Shown piece by piece: positions 21,723 through 30,040 of a DNA stretch of 36,133 nt. The DNA lies in IMG/VR virus record IMGVR_UViG_3300032294_001020, positions 1 through 36,133 of that record. One strand, 5' to 3'. The translations under genes and the position numbers were made by a program. This DNA comes from a virus. The notes beneath the pieces were generated by a model, which was not told the DNA's origin, searched no databases, and worked only from the letters and a program-made list of their open reading frames with translations. Positions within the stretch are counted from its first letter, which is position 1. Every line of letters begins with the position of its first letter.

Positions 21723-22509
21723 TATAATCCTTAAAAACAATAAACCAATCTTGTTCTGATACTTTGCGTAATTCAAAATAATCAGGTCTCTGGAGATAAG
21801 ACATTAATAATAATGTTTGGTCATCATCAACCAAATTATTCTTTAGTAATTCATTCATACTGTGATGCACAAGGCCTTCTAGAACATTCCACATCTCTTT
21901 ACCTGCAATAATGCAAGGACCTGTAATGTGAACGTCATTGGTTGCAATCACATCTTGTATGTAAGTTCCTTCTTTCCAATCTTTAATGTTGAAGAAATGT
22001 ATTTTATCTTTATCGAAAGGATACTTCCAATGTGTTACTCCGTTTAAAGTCGATTCATCTCTACAATATCCAAAGTCTAACCAAGCAACAAGGTCTGTTT
22101 CTACCAAGTTTGTTGATATAGCTTTATTAACAAAAGAAGATTTTAATGCATTAACCACAACATAATCAGCATTCCAATATTCTGGATTCTTAACCTGTGA
22201 TGGATGTATTTTGGATTGATATTCTGGATTGTTTTGAACTTCAGAAACTTTTTCTCTCAAGGTTTTAAAACAGTCTTTGAAATCCAAAGGAATAATTTCA
22301 GTTGGTTTATCTTTTCTAATTTCTTTGATTTGTTCAACCAAATCTTCAGAAGTAAAAATGATAATTTTATTATCAAGTTTAGCTAAATTAGAAAATCTTT
22401 GAATATAGGTTTGTGTTGTTCTTTGTAGATAGTGTGGTAAACCTTTATCTGGTGTCCAATCACCACGGCCAATATCAAAGAAGGCCGTTACAATAGTAAT
22501 ATCACTCAT
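21706..22509 (-). CDS. HtrL/YibB-like putative glycosyltransferase
   Basis: From the ATG at 22509 the protein is 267 residues: [18 protein letters not shown], then a Y-x-x-RF helix, KIIIFTSEDL, a long acceptor-like helical region, LVAWLDFGYCRD, and VHITGPCIIAG. The start ITIVTAFFDIGRG, the WLDFG acidic metal-type site and the overall size fit the HtrL/YibB (WlaTC) family found in LPS gene clusters. A longer frame to 22593 would add a hydrophobic stretch lying inside the upstream gene and is rejected. The gene overlaps its upstream neighbour by 8 bases (ATGAGTGA). Confidence 0.7.
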   Translation of the reverse strand: MSDITIVTAFFDIGRGDWTPDKGLPHYLQRTTQTYIQRFSNLAKLDNKIIIFTSEDLVEQIKEIRKDKPTEIIPLDFKDCFKTLREKVSEVQNNPEYQSKIHPSQVKNPEYWNADYVVVNALKSSFVNKAISTNLVETDLVAWLDFGYCRDESTLNGVTHWKYPFDKDKIHFFNIKDWKEGTYIQDVIATNDVHITGPCIIAGKEMWNVLEGLVHHSMNELLKNNLVDDDQTLLLMSYLQRPDYFELRKVSEQDWFIVFKDYNEDLS

Positions 22510-23236
22510 AGTAGTATTTTTTATAATTGTTAATAATTTCAATGTTATCAGGTACAGATGCAACAAAACCATCATAATCATAACCAGCAACATGATGATG
22601 TGTATCAGTTAAGTGTTCATTTACTGAATAATCTTTTCCACACAGATAATAATATACAACCATGAAACAATCAATCCATCCAAATGTTGGATATAAATTC
22701 TTCATGATAAAATCACCTTGTGTTTCAAAGAATTTTACAACTTTAGAATAATTATCTAAAAAAGTCTTTACATTATATATTGAACCACCACCGCCACCAT
22801 ATTGTTTAAATGTAGGTCTTTTACCATTAAATCTTTCAATCATATCATGAACAGATTCGGGAATTATATTACCAATTCTAATGTCATGGCAAGCCATCTC
22901 CCATTCAGGATTAATTGTAACAGGTTTGACAACCAAGACATCATCTTCGGCCATCATGATGTGTGTAGTATCACATCTCTCACAAGCCATTCTGAATCTT
23001 TCTAGGAATTTTAGAACTCTATCGATGTCATAGCCATATGGTTGTGTTGGTGCACCTAATTTATCTAAGAAATGAACATAATGGCAATTATATTTGTGTG
23101 CAATAGGTGAAAGGTCTGAAGCTGCATCTGTGCCTAAAAAATAAAATGCATCTGGATGATGTTGCCTAATGCTTTTAACAACGTGTTCAGTTGCTTTTAA
23201 ATTATTCACACCAATGTGAAAAAAAGAAATACTCAT
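22502..23236 (-). CDS. Putative glycosyltransferase, GT-A-like, 244 aa
   Basis: It begins [37 protein letters not shown], the alternating strand-helix start of a nucleotide-sugar fold. [15 protein letters not shown] supplies an EDD acidic motif like the DxD that binds metal and sugar nucleotide, and [14 protein letters not shown] a glycine-rich loop often seen in acceptor pockets. I cannot assign a CAZy family. It overlaps the decarboxylase gene (ATGA-type) and the HtrL-like gene, so it belongs to the glycan island. Confidence 0.62.
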   Translation of the reverse strand: MSISFFHIGVNNLKATEHVVKSIRQHHPDAFYFLGTDAASDLSPIAHKYNCHYVHFLDKLGAPTQPYGYDIDRVLKFLERFRMACERCDTTHIMMAEDDVLVVKPVTINPEWEMACHDIRIGNIIPESVHDMIERFNGKRPTFKQYGGGGGSIYNVKTFLDNYSKVVKFFETQGDFIMKNLYPTFGWIDCFMVVYYYLCGKDYSVNEHLTDTHHHVAGYDYDGFVASVPDNIEIINNYKKYYYE

Positions 23237-24165
23237 ACCATTTTCCTAAAATAATCAATCGTTTTTTGTAAACCTGTTTCTAATTGAACATGAGGTTTCC
23301 ATAATAAATTTTTTCTAGCTACAGTAATATCAGGTTGTCTTTGTTTTGGGTCATCTTTCGGTAAAGGATGAAAAACAATCTTACTTTTTGATTCGGTCAT
23401 CTTAATAACCAATTGTGCCAATTCCAACATAGTAAATTCATTGGGATTACCTAGATTAACTGGACCAGTAAATGAACCAGAATCCATCATCTTTAATAGT
23501 CCATCAATCAAATCATCAATATATTGGAAACTTCTTGTTTGTGAACCGTCACCGTAGATTGTAATATCTTCATTATTCAATGCCTGAATTATAAAATTAC
23601 TAACGACACGACCATCATTGGTTGCCATGTTTGGTCCGTAAGTATTAAAAATTCTAACTATTTTAGTTTTAACACCATGAATTCTACTATAATCATTAAA
23701 TAGAGTTTCAGCTGCACGTTTGCCTTCATCATAACAACTTCTTGGTCCTAAGGGATTGACGTTACCCCAATAGGATTCAATCTGTGGGTGTATTTGTGGG
23801 TCGCCATATACTTCTGATGTTGATGCTTGTAATATCTTTGCACCTGTTCTTTTGGCTAATCCAAGCATATTGTATGCACCCAATACACTAGTTTTCATAG
23901 TTTGTATTGGGTCTCGTTGATAGTGGATTGGTGATGCTGGGCAAGCTAAGTTATAAATCTCATCAACTTCAACATAAAGTGGAAAACAAATATCCTGTCT
24001 AATAAACTCAAAGTTTTTATAGTCCATTAGATGTCTTATATTCTTGTAAGAACCAGTATAATAATTATCAACACATAGAACATGATGGCCTTGATGTGTT
24101 AATTTTTCACAAAGATGACTACCAATAAATCCGGCACCACCCGTTACTAATATTTTTTTAGTCAT
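23233..24165 (-). CDS. UDP-glucuronate decarboxylase (UDP-xylose synthase)-like
   Basis: A 310-residue extended short-chain dehydrogenase: [22 protein letters not shown]-binding site, the [17 protein letters not shown] signature typical of UDP-xylose synthases, STSEVYGDP with the catalytic Ser/Thr, and Y-x-x-x-K in [21 protein letters not shown] and [12 protein letters not shown] complete the family. It converts UDP-glucuronate to UDP-xylose with NAD+ as a recycled cofactor. The ATG at 24165 overlaps the upstream stop (TAATG); a start three codons earlier lies inside that gene. The dehydrogenase-like gene at the left edge could make its substrate. Confidence 0.9.
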   Translation of the reverse strand: MTKKILVTGGAGFIGSHLCEKLTHQGHHVLCVDNYYTGSYKNIRHLMDYKNFEFIRQDICFPLYVEVDEIYNLACPASPIHYQRDPIQTMKTSVLGAYNMLGLAKRTGAKILQASTSEVYGDPQIHPQIESYWGNVNPLGPRSCYDEGKRAAETLFNDYSRIHGVKTKIVRIFNTYGPNMATNDGRVVSNFIIQALNNEDITIYGDGSQTRSFQYIDDLIDGLLKMMDSGSFTGPVNLGNPNEFTMLELAQLVIKMTESKSKIVFHPLPKDDPKQRQPDITVARKNLLWKPHVQLETGLQKTIDYFRKMV

Positions 24166-24728
24166 TATTTCCAAACAATAAACACAATATTATCGTATGC
24201 ACCTGTTCGACCACGTAAGTCGTAACAAGCCCATTTTAAATCACCAACCAAATCTTTGAATTTAGGAATAACTTCAAGTAAGTGAATATCTTCAATTACT
24301 AAAACTCCACCTGGTTTAACTTTTGGTATATACAATTGCAAAAATTTAGTCCAAGTTTCTTCATTATGTGGACCATCATCAATTACAATATCCAATTCAG
24401 GTAGATTTGATACGAGTTCTTCACTATAAGCATTACCAATTATTGGACATAATCTTTCATATCTTGCCATAATGTCATGGTCATACAACTTATCTTTATC
24501 AATACCTGCGATTGCAGCTTTTGGAAAATAATCATTCCAGAGGTACATACTTCCACCGTTAGCAATACCTATTTCTAATAAATTAATTTCCTTATCTTTG
24601 TAGGGTGCAAATAACCAATCATAAATTTGACTGCAATAGTGGTGAGGATTTTCTTTGTCTGTTGTAAATCCACCTGAAGTTAACTCTTGATAGTTATTAT
24701 TGTGTTGTAGAAGTTCAACTAATGTCAT
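24165..24728 (-). CDS. Class I SAM-dependent methyltransferase, 187 aa
   Basis: [16 protein letters not shown] is motif I, the SAM-binding loop; [12 protein letters not shown] is the acidic motif II that holds the ribose; [13 protein letters not shown] is motif IV with D-D-x-x-H, often metal binding; [14 protein letters not shown] follows as the post-core strand. The D-D-x-x-H plus EDIH pattern is frequent in methyltransferases from sugar and antibiotic clusters. The acceptor is unknown, probably a sugar hydroxyl given the neighbours. Confidence 0.8.
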   Translation of the reverse strand: MTLVELLQHNNNYQELTSGGFTTDKENPHHYCSQIYDWLFAPYKDKEINLLEIGIANGGSMYLWNDYFPKAAIAGIDKDKLYDHDIMARYERLCPIIGNAYSEELVSNLPELDIVIDDGPHNEETWTKFLQLYIPKVKPGGVLVIEDIHLLEVIPKFKDLVGDLKWACYDLRGRTGAYDNIVFIVWK

Positions 24729-25256
24729 TTAAACTCTTTTTAAAATTGTTAGTCCGTTGTTGTTTGTTCTACGTTCAACCAATTGCCATTCTGGATGAGA
24801 GTCGATGAATTCTTGAATTGCAGGCCAGATTCCTTTGCCACCAAATTCACCTTGGTCAGCAAATGTGGTTGTATCATGAAACAAGAGGTACTTTTTAACC
24901 TTGTCAGCGTGTAATCTAAGTTCTTCTTGAACTTGTTCGTAAATATGTAAACTGTCTACCAACATTAAATCGGTTTCTTCGATTACAACTTTTCTAGTAT
25001 CATCAACATGGAGAGTTACACGTCTACCAGAGTTTGCAGCCTCTTGAAAGAATTCCCTGATACCAGGTAGAGGATTAAATTCGTAACTGTGTAATGTGAT
25101 GTCGTGTCTCAAAAAGGCACGAGTGCTTTGAGCCCAACCTACACCCAACTCTGTAACGTGTTGACATTGTGATGTCAATTCTGATAGAACAGGTAAGTGT
25201 TCATGTATGTCTGTATCTTTTGCACAAGCATCTTGATATTCTTTTTCAAAGTCCAT
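24729..25256 (-). CDS. Class I SAM-dependent methyltransferase-like, 175 aa
   Basis: HVTELGVGWAQSTRAFL is motif I, LHSYEFNPLPGIREFF the acidic strand, TDLMLVDSLHIYEQVQEEL the motif IV region with D-S-x-H, and KKYLLFHDTTTFADQG the HD strand typical of cephalosporin-hydroxylase-like and sugar O-methyltransferases. It lies one base before the next methyltransferase gene downstream and 9 bases after the dehydratase gene. Likely acts on a sugar of the island's glycan; substrate unknown. Confidence 0.75.
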   Translation of the reverse strand: MDFEKEYQDACAKDTDIHEHLPVLSELTSQCQHVTELGVGWAQSTRAFLRHDITLHSYEFNPLPGIREFFQEAANSGRRVTLHVDDTRKVVIEETDLMLVDSLHIYEQVQEELRLHADKVKKYLLFHDTTTFADQGEFGGKGIWPAIQEFIDSHPEWQLVERRTNNNGLTILKRV

Positions 25257-25265
25257 TTTATTTCC

Positions 25266-26300
25266 TTATTTTATTTTTAACCAACGGTCGTTAGCTAATG
25301 TCCAATTAACAACTTGTTCAATTCTTTCACTTAGAGCAATCTTTGGTTCCCAACCAAGGGATTTCATATAATCACCACTCAATGAATATCTCAAATCATG
25401 TCCAGGTCTAGCAGAATGAAAGTCATTCATTTCATAATGCAATTCTTTACCTTGAACCTTTGCAATCATTTTTGCTAAGGATAGATTATCTATTTCTTCT
25501 GGTCCAACGAGATTGAACTTAGGACACTTTGCACCACCATAATCTTTGTCAATAGGAATCTCAACAGGTCTGGTCAACAAAAATAATAATCCTTCAGCTA
25601 CATCTTTTGCATGAATGTAATGGCGAGAACCTGCTTGTGTTTTGGATGGGTCAGAGTGAATCATAATTGTTTCACCAGCACGAACTCTGCGAATACACAA
25701 AGGAATGTATTTCTCTGGATGTTGTCTTTCACCAAACACATTCATTGTATGTGTAATAAAAATTGGCATACGATATGTGTTCTCAAATGCCACACAGATT
25801 TCTTCGGCCGCTGCCTTAGATGCTGAATATGGATTAGTTAAATTATATCTATCTCGTTCTTTATAATAAACTCCTGCCGGTGCAGGACCAAATACTTCAT
25901 CTGTTGAGAAGTAAACGAATCTTTCTAGATTACGTAGATTTCTGGCATAGTTTAATAAATTTGTTGTGCCTACTACATTGTCCATTACGAATTCCATTGG
26001 ATATTCGATTGAACGGTCTACATGAGAACCAGCTGCAAGGTGTAAGACAATATTAATATCACCAAGTAAACTTGTAATCTGTGGATTCAATTCGGCTCTT
26101 AAATCATGATAAACAATCTGCACCCGTTTTCTATCTTCTGGTGAGAATTGTTCCATGATGTCAGCAAGACGATTAAGATTACCAGAGAAATCTAACCTGT
26201 CGAGAGATACAATTTCCCAATCTGTTTTCTGAATCAATGTCTCAATCAAATGGTGGGCAATAAAACCTGCACCACCGGTCACTAATACTCTTTTAGCCAT
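25266..26300 (-). CDS. dTDP-glucose 4,6-dehydratase-like NAD-dependent epimerase/dehydratase
   Basis: A 344-residue extended [25 protein letters not shown] site, HLAAGSHVDRSIEYPMEF as in RmlB, FVYFSTDEVFGP carrying the T-D-E triad used for dehydration, NPYSASKAAAEEI with Y-x-x-x-K, and MNVFGERQHPEKYIP. RmlB makes dTDP-4-keto-6-deoxyglucose; the T-D-E triad shows a dehydratase rather than a simple epimerase, although the nucleotide carrier is not certain. No rmlA, rmlC or rmlD is seen, so the substrate and later steps must come from the host or from outside the window. Confidence 0.86.
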   Translation of the reverse strand: MAKRVLVTGGAGFIAHHLIETLIQKTDWEIVSLDRLDFSGNLNRLADIMEQFSPEDRKRVQIVYHDLRAELNPQITSLLGDINIVLHLAAGSHVDRSIEYPMEFVMDNVVGTTNLLNYARNLRNLERFVYFSTDEVFGPAPAGVYYKERDRYNLTNPYSASKAAAEEICVAFENTYRMPIFITHTMNVFGERQHPEKYIPLCIRRVRAGETIMIHSDPSKTQAGSRHYIHAKDVAEGLLFLLTRPVEIPIDKDYGGAKCPKFNLVGPEEIDNLSLAKMIAKVQGKELHYEMNDFHSARPGHDLRYSLSGDYMKSLGWEPKIALSERIEQVVNWTLANDRWLKIK

Positions 26301-26305
26301 AATTA

Positions 26306-27166
26306 TTAATTTGTCCTATAAACGAAAAAATTGTTTGGGTCTTCCTGATTATATTTCTCCATGATGAATTGTTTCCATTCAGGAACACGGTCATACTGGT
26401 GAACAATACAGAAAGGTCTACCTAATGATGTTTTCACAACACCATCTTCAAACTTTGGCTCCGCTTCTAATAAATGAGGTCTAAATTGTTCAATCTTTGA
26501 TGGGTCAACTGTTGTACCAGCTTGACAAGCCCAACCATTTAGTTGTTTTGCAAAATAAGTGACTCCTTTGTATGGTTGAGTTTGTAACATCACATTAAAA
26601 ACAGCTTGGTCAACGATAGGTATAGGTCTGTTTACAGCATTCATAAAAATATTGAACACCAAATCTTTGATGTATTCGGAATAACCACCTAGAGTTCCTA
26701 CATTATAGATTTCATTTTTTTTGAAATGTTCATGAACAAATGGTCCATATGTTTGCAGTAAGTTTTCATTACCCCAAGGTTCATCTTCATATTTCATTCC
26801 TTCTGAGCCTGCCACAATTTTATATTGGTCTTTTAAATTGTGTTCCAACCAATCCATAGGATTAGTTTGAAAGTAAACATCTTTTACATCTGTGGTCACA
26901 ACGAAACGATAATTCTGCCAATTCGTTCTTAGAAATTCATAGATGGCAATAAATCTAGCCACATGAATAGGAACATCCAACTTTGGCATGGGAATAATCA
27001 TGAACTTTCGTTTGATTAATTCACCAATAGTTTCTTGTGTAGTATCACCTAAAATAATCACCTTGTCACCGGTGAAACCACACTCATCAATTGATTCACA
27101 CCAAGGTTTTAATTGATTGTAGTTGTAATTAGTAAATGCACCAATAATTAAGTCTTTTGTCGCCAT
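26306..27166 (-). CDS. Putative glycosyltransferase with DxD-like site, 286 aa
   Basis: KDLIIGAFTNYNYNQLKPWCESID starts a Rossmann-like GT-A fold. FVVTTDVKDVYFQTNP gives a T-D-V-x-D metal site, EIYNVGTLGGYSEYIKD an acceptor loop, and DQAVFNVML the second acidic element seen in many nucleotide-diphospho-sugar transferases. I cannot name the family. It overlaps the GT2 gene by 19 bases and precedes the dehydratase gene by 5. Confidence 0.62.
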   Translation of the reverse strand: MATKDLIIGAFTNYNYNQLKPWCESIDECGFTGDKVIILGDTTQETIGELIKRKFMIIPMPKLDVPIHVARFIAIYEFLRTNWQNYRFVVTTDVKDVYFQTNPMDWLEHNLKDQYKIVAGSEGMKYEDEPWGNENLLQTYGPFVHEHFKKNEIYNVGTLGGYSEYIKDLVFNIFMNAVNRPIPIVDQAVFNVMLQTQPYKGVTYFAKQLNGWACQAGTTVDPSKIEQFRPHLLEAEPKFEDGVVKTSLGRPFCIVHQYDRVPEWKQFIMEKYNQEDPNNFFVYRTN

Positions 27167-27864
27167 GGGAAAGTTCCGTTATATTTTTTGTTCATTACTT
27201 CGTTGCCATTAATAAAGAATTCTGCATTAACCGAACCTTTATTTCCATCTACTCTATAACAAGTAGTATATTCATTTGTGCAATCCCATTTAGGGAAATA
27301 TTGTGAAATTGCTGATAAGAAAACTCTATCTTGTCCCCAACCACCGTGCCAAACTTGTGCTAATTTTATCGCAACTTCTGTCTTAACGCAATAGCTATTA
27401 GTATCAATATGATTAATACCATGATAAGTTTGCCATTTACCTAGAGATTCACAGTCATCAAAACAAACAAAGTTGCCTTGTTTATTGTATATTTGTCTTA
27501 GTGAATAACACCAATCTAGGTTTCTTTTTTCAATAGTTTCTACACATTTTGCCACATGACTTTGATATAACCAATTATCTTGGTCTAACCATAAGACATA
27601 ATCGGTATTAATTAAATGTGTGAAAGCTGCATACACTCTATGTCCGTAAAATCCTTTGGCACCAACGTTTACGGGTAAATAACAAACTTTCACTCGTTCA
27701 TCGTGTGTGTATGCATCAATAATTTTCTTTGCTTGTTCGTAGTGTTGTTCACCATCAACTACAATGTAACACTCTGTAAGAGCATAAGTTTGTGCCAAAA
27801 CAGAATCGATAGCCGTCTTTAAATCAGGTGAACCAGTGGTTGGAATAATTACAGTAGCGCTCAT
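27148..27864 (-). CDS. Glycosyltransferase family 2
   Basis: A typical GT2 start, MSATVIIPTTGSPDLKTAIDSVLAQTYALTECYIVVDG, gives the UDP-sugar binding strand and helix. YVLWLDQDNWLY holds the D-x-D metal site. GGWGQDRVFLSAIS carries the downstream acidic residue that acts as catalytic base. At 238 residues it is a single soluble domain without the C-terminal membrane helices of polysaccharide synthases. It follows a methyltransferase gene without a gap. Confidence 0.82.
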   Translation of the reverse strand: MSATVIIPTTGSPDLKTAIDSVLAQTYALTECYIVVDGEQHYEQAKKIIDAYTHDERVKVCYLPVNVGAKGFYGHRVYAAFTHLINTDYVLWLDQDNWLYQSHVAKCVETIEKRNLDWCYSLRQIYNKQGNFVCFDDCESLGKWQTYHGINHIDTNSYCVKTEVAIKLAQVWHGGWGQDRVFLSAISQYFPKWDCTNEYTTCYRVDGNKGSVNAEFFINGNEVMNKKYNGTFPWRQKT

Positions 27865-28467
27865 TTAATATCTCCAAAATAATTGATAACCATCATGAGC
27901 TAATGAATTACCACTTTTAGCCATGTAATCAAATATGAATTGACCTTTACCGTGCAATACTTGTTGATTGTTAGACATTTCAATCCAATTATCATCAACA
28001 CCAATCAATGCACCGGGTTTAAGTGATGGTGCAATTGTCAATAACTCATATAGGTGATGTAATGCACTCATTTGAACTGTGGTTGGGTCATCTCTAGGTG
28101 CATCAAAAGAATCTAGATATAGAAAATCTATTTTTCTATTTTGTTTTAATAATTGTGCATTGAGATTTTTTAGATATAAAATACTATCACTTTGAGCAAC
28201 ATGACTATTAGGTGAAGTCATTTTACTTCTGCTATAGTTTACACTTTCTTCTGATATATCAACGGTATGAAATTCACCACCATATTCATTGATATATTTG
28301 TCAAACAAAAGACTACTCTGGCCGTCACCAGAATAATTATCTTCTTGCCTAGCACAACCAGTTTCTACTATTAGGGGGTTTTGTGTGTTTTTTAGATATT
28401 CGAATATAAAATCAAATCCACTTATTCGATGACCAAGTCTATCTCTCACCTCATCATAAAATTTCAT
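27865..28467 (-). CDS. Class I SAM-dependent methyltransferase, 200 aa
   Basis: LIVETGCARQEDNYSGDGQS is the motif I region, extended as in CmcI/O-methyltransferase-like enzymes. FHTVDISEESVNYSR provides the acidic ribose contact, IDFLYLDSFDAPRDDP the motif IV strand, and PGALIGVDDNW the late strand. The D-x-F-D-A and D-D-N pattern suggests a metal-assisted O-methyltransferase. It is the first gene of the glycan island in the direction of transcription, 2 bases after a conserved phage gene. Confidence 0.76.
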   Translation of the reverse strand: MKFYDEVRDRLGHRISGFDFIFEYLKNTQNPLIVETGCARQEDNYSGDGQSSLLFDKYINEYGGEFHTVDISEESVNYSRSKMTSPNSHVAQSDSILYLKNLNAQLLKQNRKIDFLYLDSFDAPRDDPTTVQMSALHHLYELLTIAPSLKPGALIGVDDNWIEMSNNQQVLHGKGQFIFDYMAKSGNSLAHDGYQLFWRY

Positions 28468-28469
28468 AA

Positions 28470-28751
28470 TTATCCTCTTGTAAGTTTTATAATCCTCTCG
28501 ATTTGTTTCTCGATGATTGGTTTTCTATTTGGCCAATATATGTATTCTTTGTCTCCAGTCGTGTATAACTTTTGAAGAAAAGGAATTATTAGCTTCTCCA
28601 CTTCAGACAATCTTTCTTTGTAATCATCTGCCGTTTCTGCTGTTTTGTTGATAACTTCATTATATTCAGCTTCACTTACTGCTGAGAAACCAAAATCATC
28701 ATCAACATTTTCATACTCTTTAAAAACTTTATCAAAATCTACTAGTGCCAT
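28470..28751 (-). CDS. Conserved T4-like phage protein, 93 aa, function unknown
   Basis: The N-terminal part contains DDDFGFSAVSEAEYNEV; a helical middle (DDYKERLSEVEKLIIPFLQKL) leads to GDKEYIYWPNRKPIIEKQIERI. From memory, the FGF(S/T)AV...KEYIYWPNR layout is shared with hypothetical proteins of many T4-like cyanophages, so it is a phage core-associated gene rather than part of the glycan island it borders. No catalytic motif is visible. It lies 7 bases after the nuclease-like gene. Confidence 0.68.
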   Translation of the reverse strand: MALVDFDKVFKEYENVDDDFGFSAVSEAEYNEVINKTAETADDYKERLSEVEKLIIPFLQKLYTTGDKEYIYWPNRKPIIEKQIERIIKLTRG

Positions 28752-28758
28752 GATTCAC

Positions 28759-30027
28759 CTATTTTGCAATACCGTTAAATTTAACTGCTAAGTTATAAAA
28801 CTGTCCAAGTTTATGTTCATCGCCGGTTTTATTTGTTCTTACTGAAAACTTCAATTTTAACTTTTCATTAGCTGAAGCAATAAGTTCTATATAAAAATCT
28901 TGTTTGGATGTTGGTGAAGCATAGGTCTTAACACTCTTAGTTTTGGGTAAGAATGAACCAACATCATCTTCATCTGTCAATACCTTTACAGAAGTGTTAT
29001 ATGCCTTTAATACTAATAAGGGAACGACACCAGATTCACCTAAAATGGCTTCTCTTAAATAATTAACAGTAGTTTTGGTATCCTTCTCGAAACTTTGCAT
29101 TAAGGTTTGTCTGATGATTGTCAAACCTTTATCGTATAATGCATTATACTGTGCCAAATTCTTTTTTTCAAGCTCTGCCAGTTTTGTTATGGTATTTCTT
29201 TTGTTGATTCTATCATAACTCTCTAATGATACACCAAACTGACTATAAATTTCATTGAATAGTTTTTTTCTTAATGGTTCAATAGCGTCTGGATTTATTT
29301 TTTCTAAGATTGGTTTGACGTATGTGTTCAATTTGGGTTCACTGGTATTTTCATCACCAGCTTTTAGTGAAACACCCAACATATCACCATCTTCATAAAC
29401 AACGAATAGGTCACCTTTATGTTTATTATCAACACCTTCTGGTTTGGCACGATAACCCCACAACACATTGACAATCTTTCTTTTTTTGTTTTCTGATTGT
29501 AACCAACTTAAAACACCCATGGCATTTTCCATTTTGGTTTTAAATTTTGATGACTTCGGAAAATCATTAACAAACTTTTCGCCAGCCACAGAATCTCTAG
29601 GTACAACATATACTGGAGATTTTTTGTGGTTGATTGTTTTTATTTTTGAGTAGAAATCTTCAACATTTTTTACTGTCATCTTACTCATGAAAGCAAGAGC
29701 TGGCGCCAGTTCTGTGATGGTAGAGTTTAAAGTTGTTTCTGACATACCACCAGCAGCAGGTTTATAAACCAATACAACGACAGCATCTTTGTAGATGTTT
29801 GTTGGATAATCTATGACCGTAACTTCGGTACTACCAGATAAAGCAGAATCTTTTTTTCTGATGAATTTAATCTTGTTTTTAGCAAGTTCTTTTTCTATAT
29901 CTTTCTGTAACTGTGCTCGGTTACTAGATTTCAATATCAAAACTTGTTTCTTTTTGGTAGACTTCTCCTTCTTATTCTCGTAAGGATAAGAGTTTAGAAT
30001 AGAGAAAAGGTCGACTGATTTGGCCAT
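28759..30027 (-). CDS. Conserved hypothetical protein, possible PD-(D/E)xK-type nuclease fold, 422 aa
   Basis: No family is recognised with certainty. Residues 82-115 contain VVVLVYKPAAGGMSETTLNSTITELAPA, a conserved-looking block. Residues 183-224 read KIVNVLWGYRAKPEG...KGD206-LFVV...GVSLK222AG: an acidic residue on one strand and S-x-K on the next, about 14 apart, the spacing of PD-(D/E)xK nucleases with Ser in place of the acidic residue. Helical C-terminal sequences follow. If the fold is right it could be a phage recombination or restriction-like nuclease; this is a hypothesis. It lies directly downstream of the DruA-like gene. Confidence 0.5.
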   Translation of the reverse strand: MAKSVDLFSILNSYPYENKKEKSTKKKQVLILKSSNRAQLQKDIEKELAKNKIKFIRKKDSALSGSTEVTVIDYPTNIYKDAVVVLVYKPAAGGMSETTLNSTITELAPALAFMSKMTVKNVEDFYSKIKTINHKKSPVYVVPRDSVAGEKFVNDFPKSSKFKTKMENAMGVLSWLQSENKKRKIVNVLWGYRAKPEGVDNKHKGDLFVVYEDGDMLGVSLKAGDENTSEPKLNTYVKPILEKINPDAIEPLRKKLFNEIYSQFGVSLESYDRINKRNTITKLAELEKKNLAQYNALYDKGLTIIRQTLMQSFEKDTKTTVNYLREAILGESGVVPLLVLKAYNTSVKVLTDEDDVGSFLPKTKSVKTYASPTSKQDFYIELIASANEKLKLKFSVRTNKTGDEHKLGQFYNLAVKFNGIAK

Positions 30028-30032
30028 TACTG

Positions 30033-30040
30033 TATTTATC
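30033..30040 (-). promoter_or_regulatory. Late-promoter-like box (GATAAATA) abutting a start codon
   Basis: The minus strand reads GATAAATA across the stop codon of the DruA-like gene, 5 bases before the ATG at 30027. A T4-type start point would fall on or next to that ATG, giving a leaderless message. No strong ribosome site is present. It could be fortuitous in AT-rich DNA. Confidence 0.3.

Noticed and set aside
22509-22593. N-terminal extension of the HtrL-like protein giving a hydrophobic leader
   Set aside because: The extension lies inside the upstream glycosyltransferase gene, and the family begins at [11 protein letters not shown] with the ATGAGTGA overlap.
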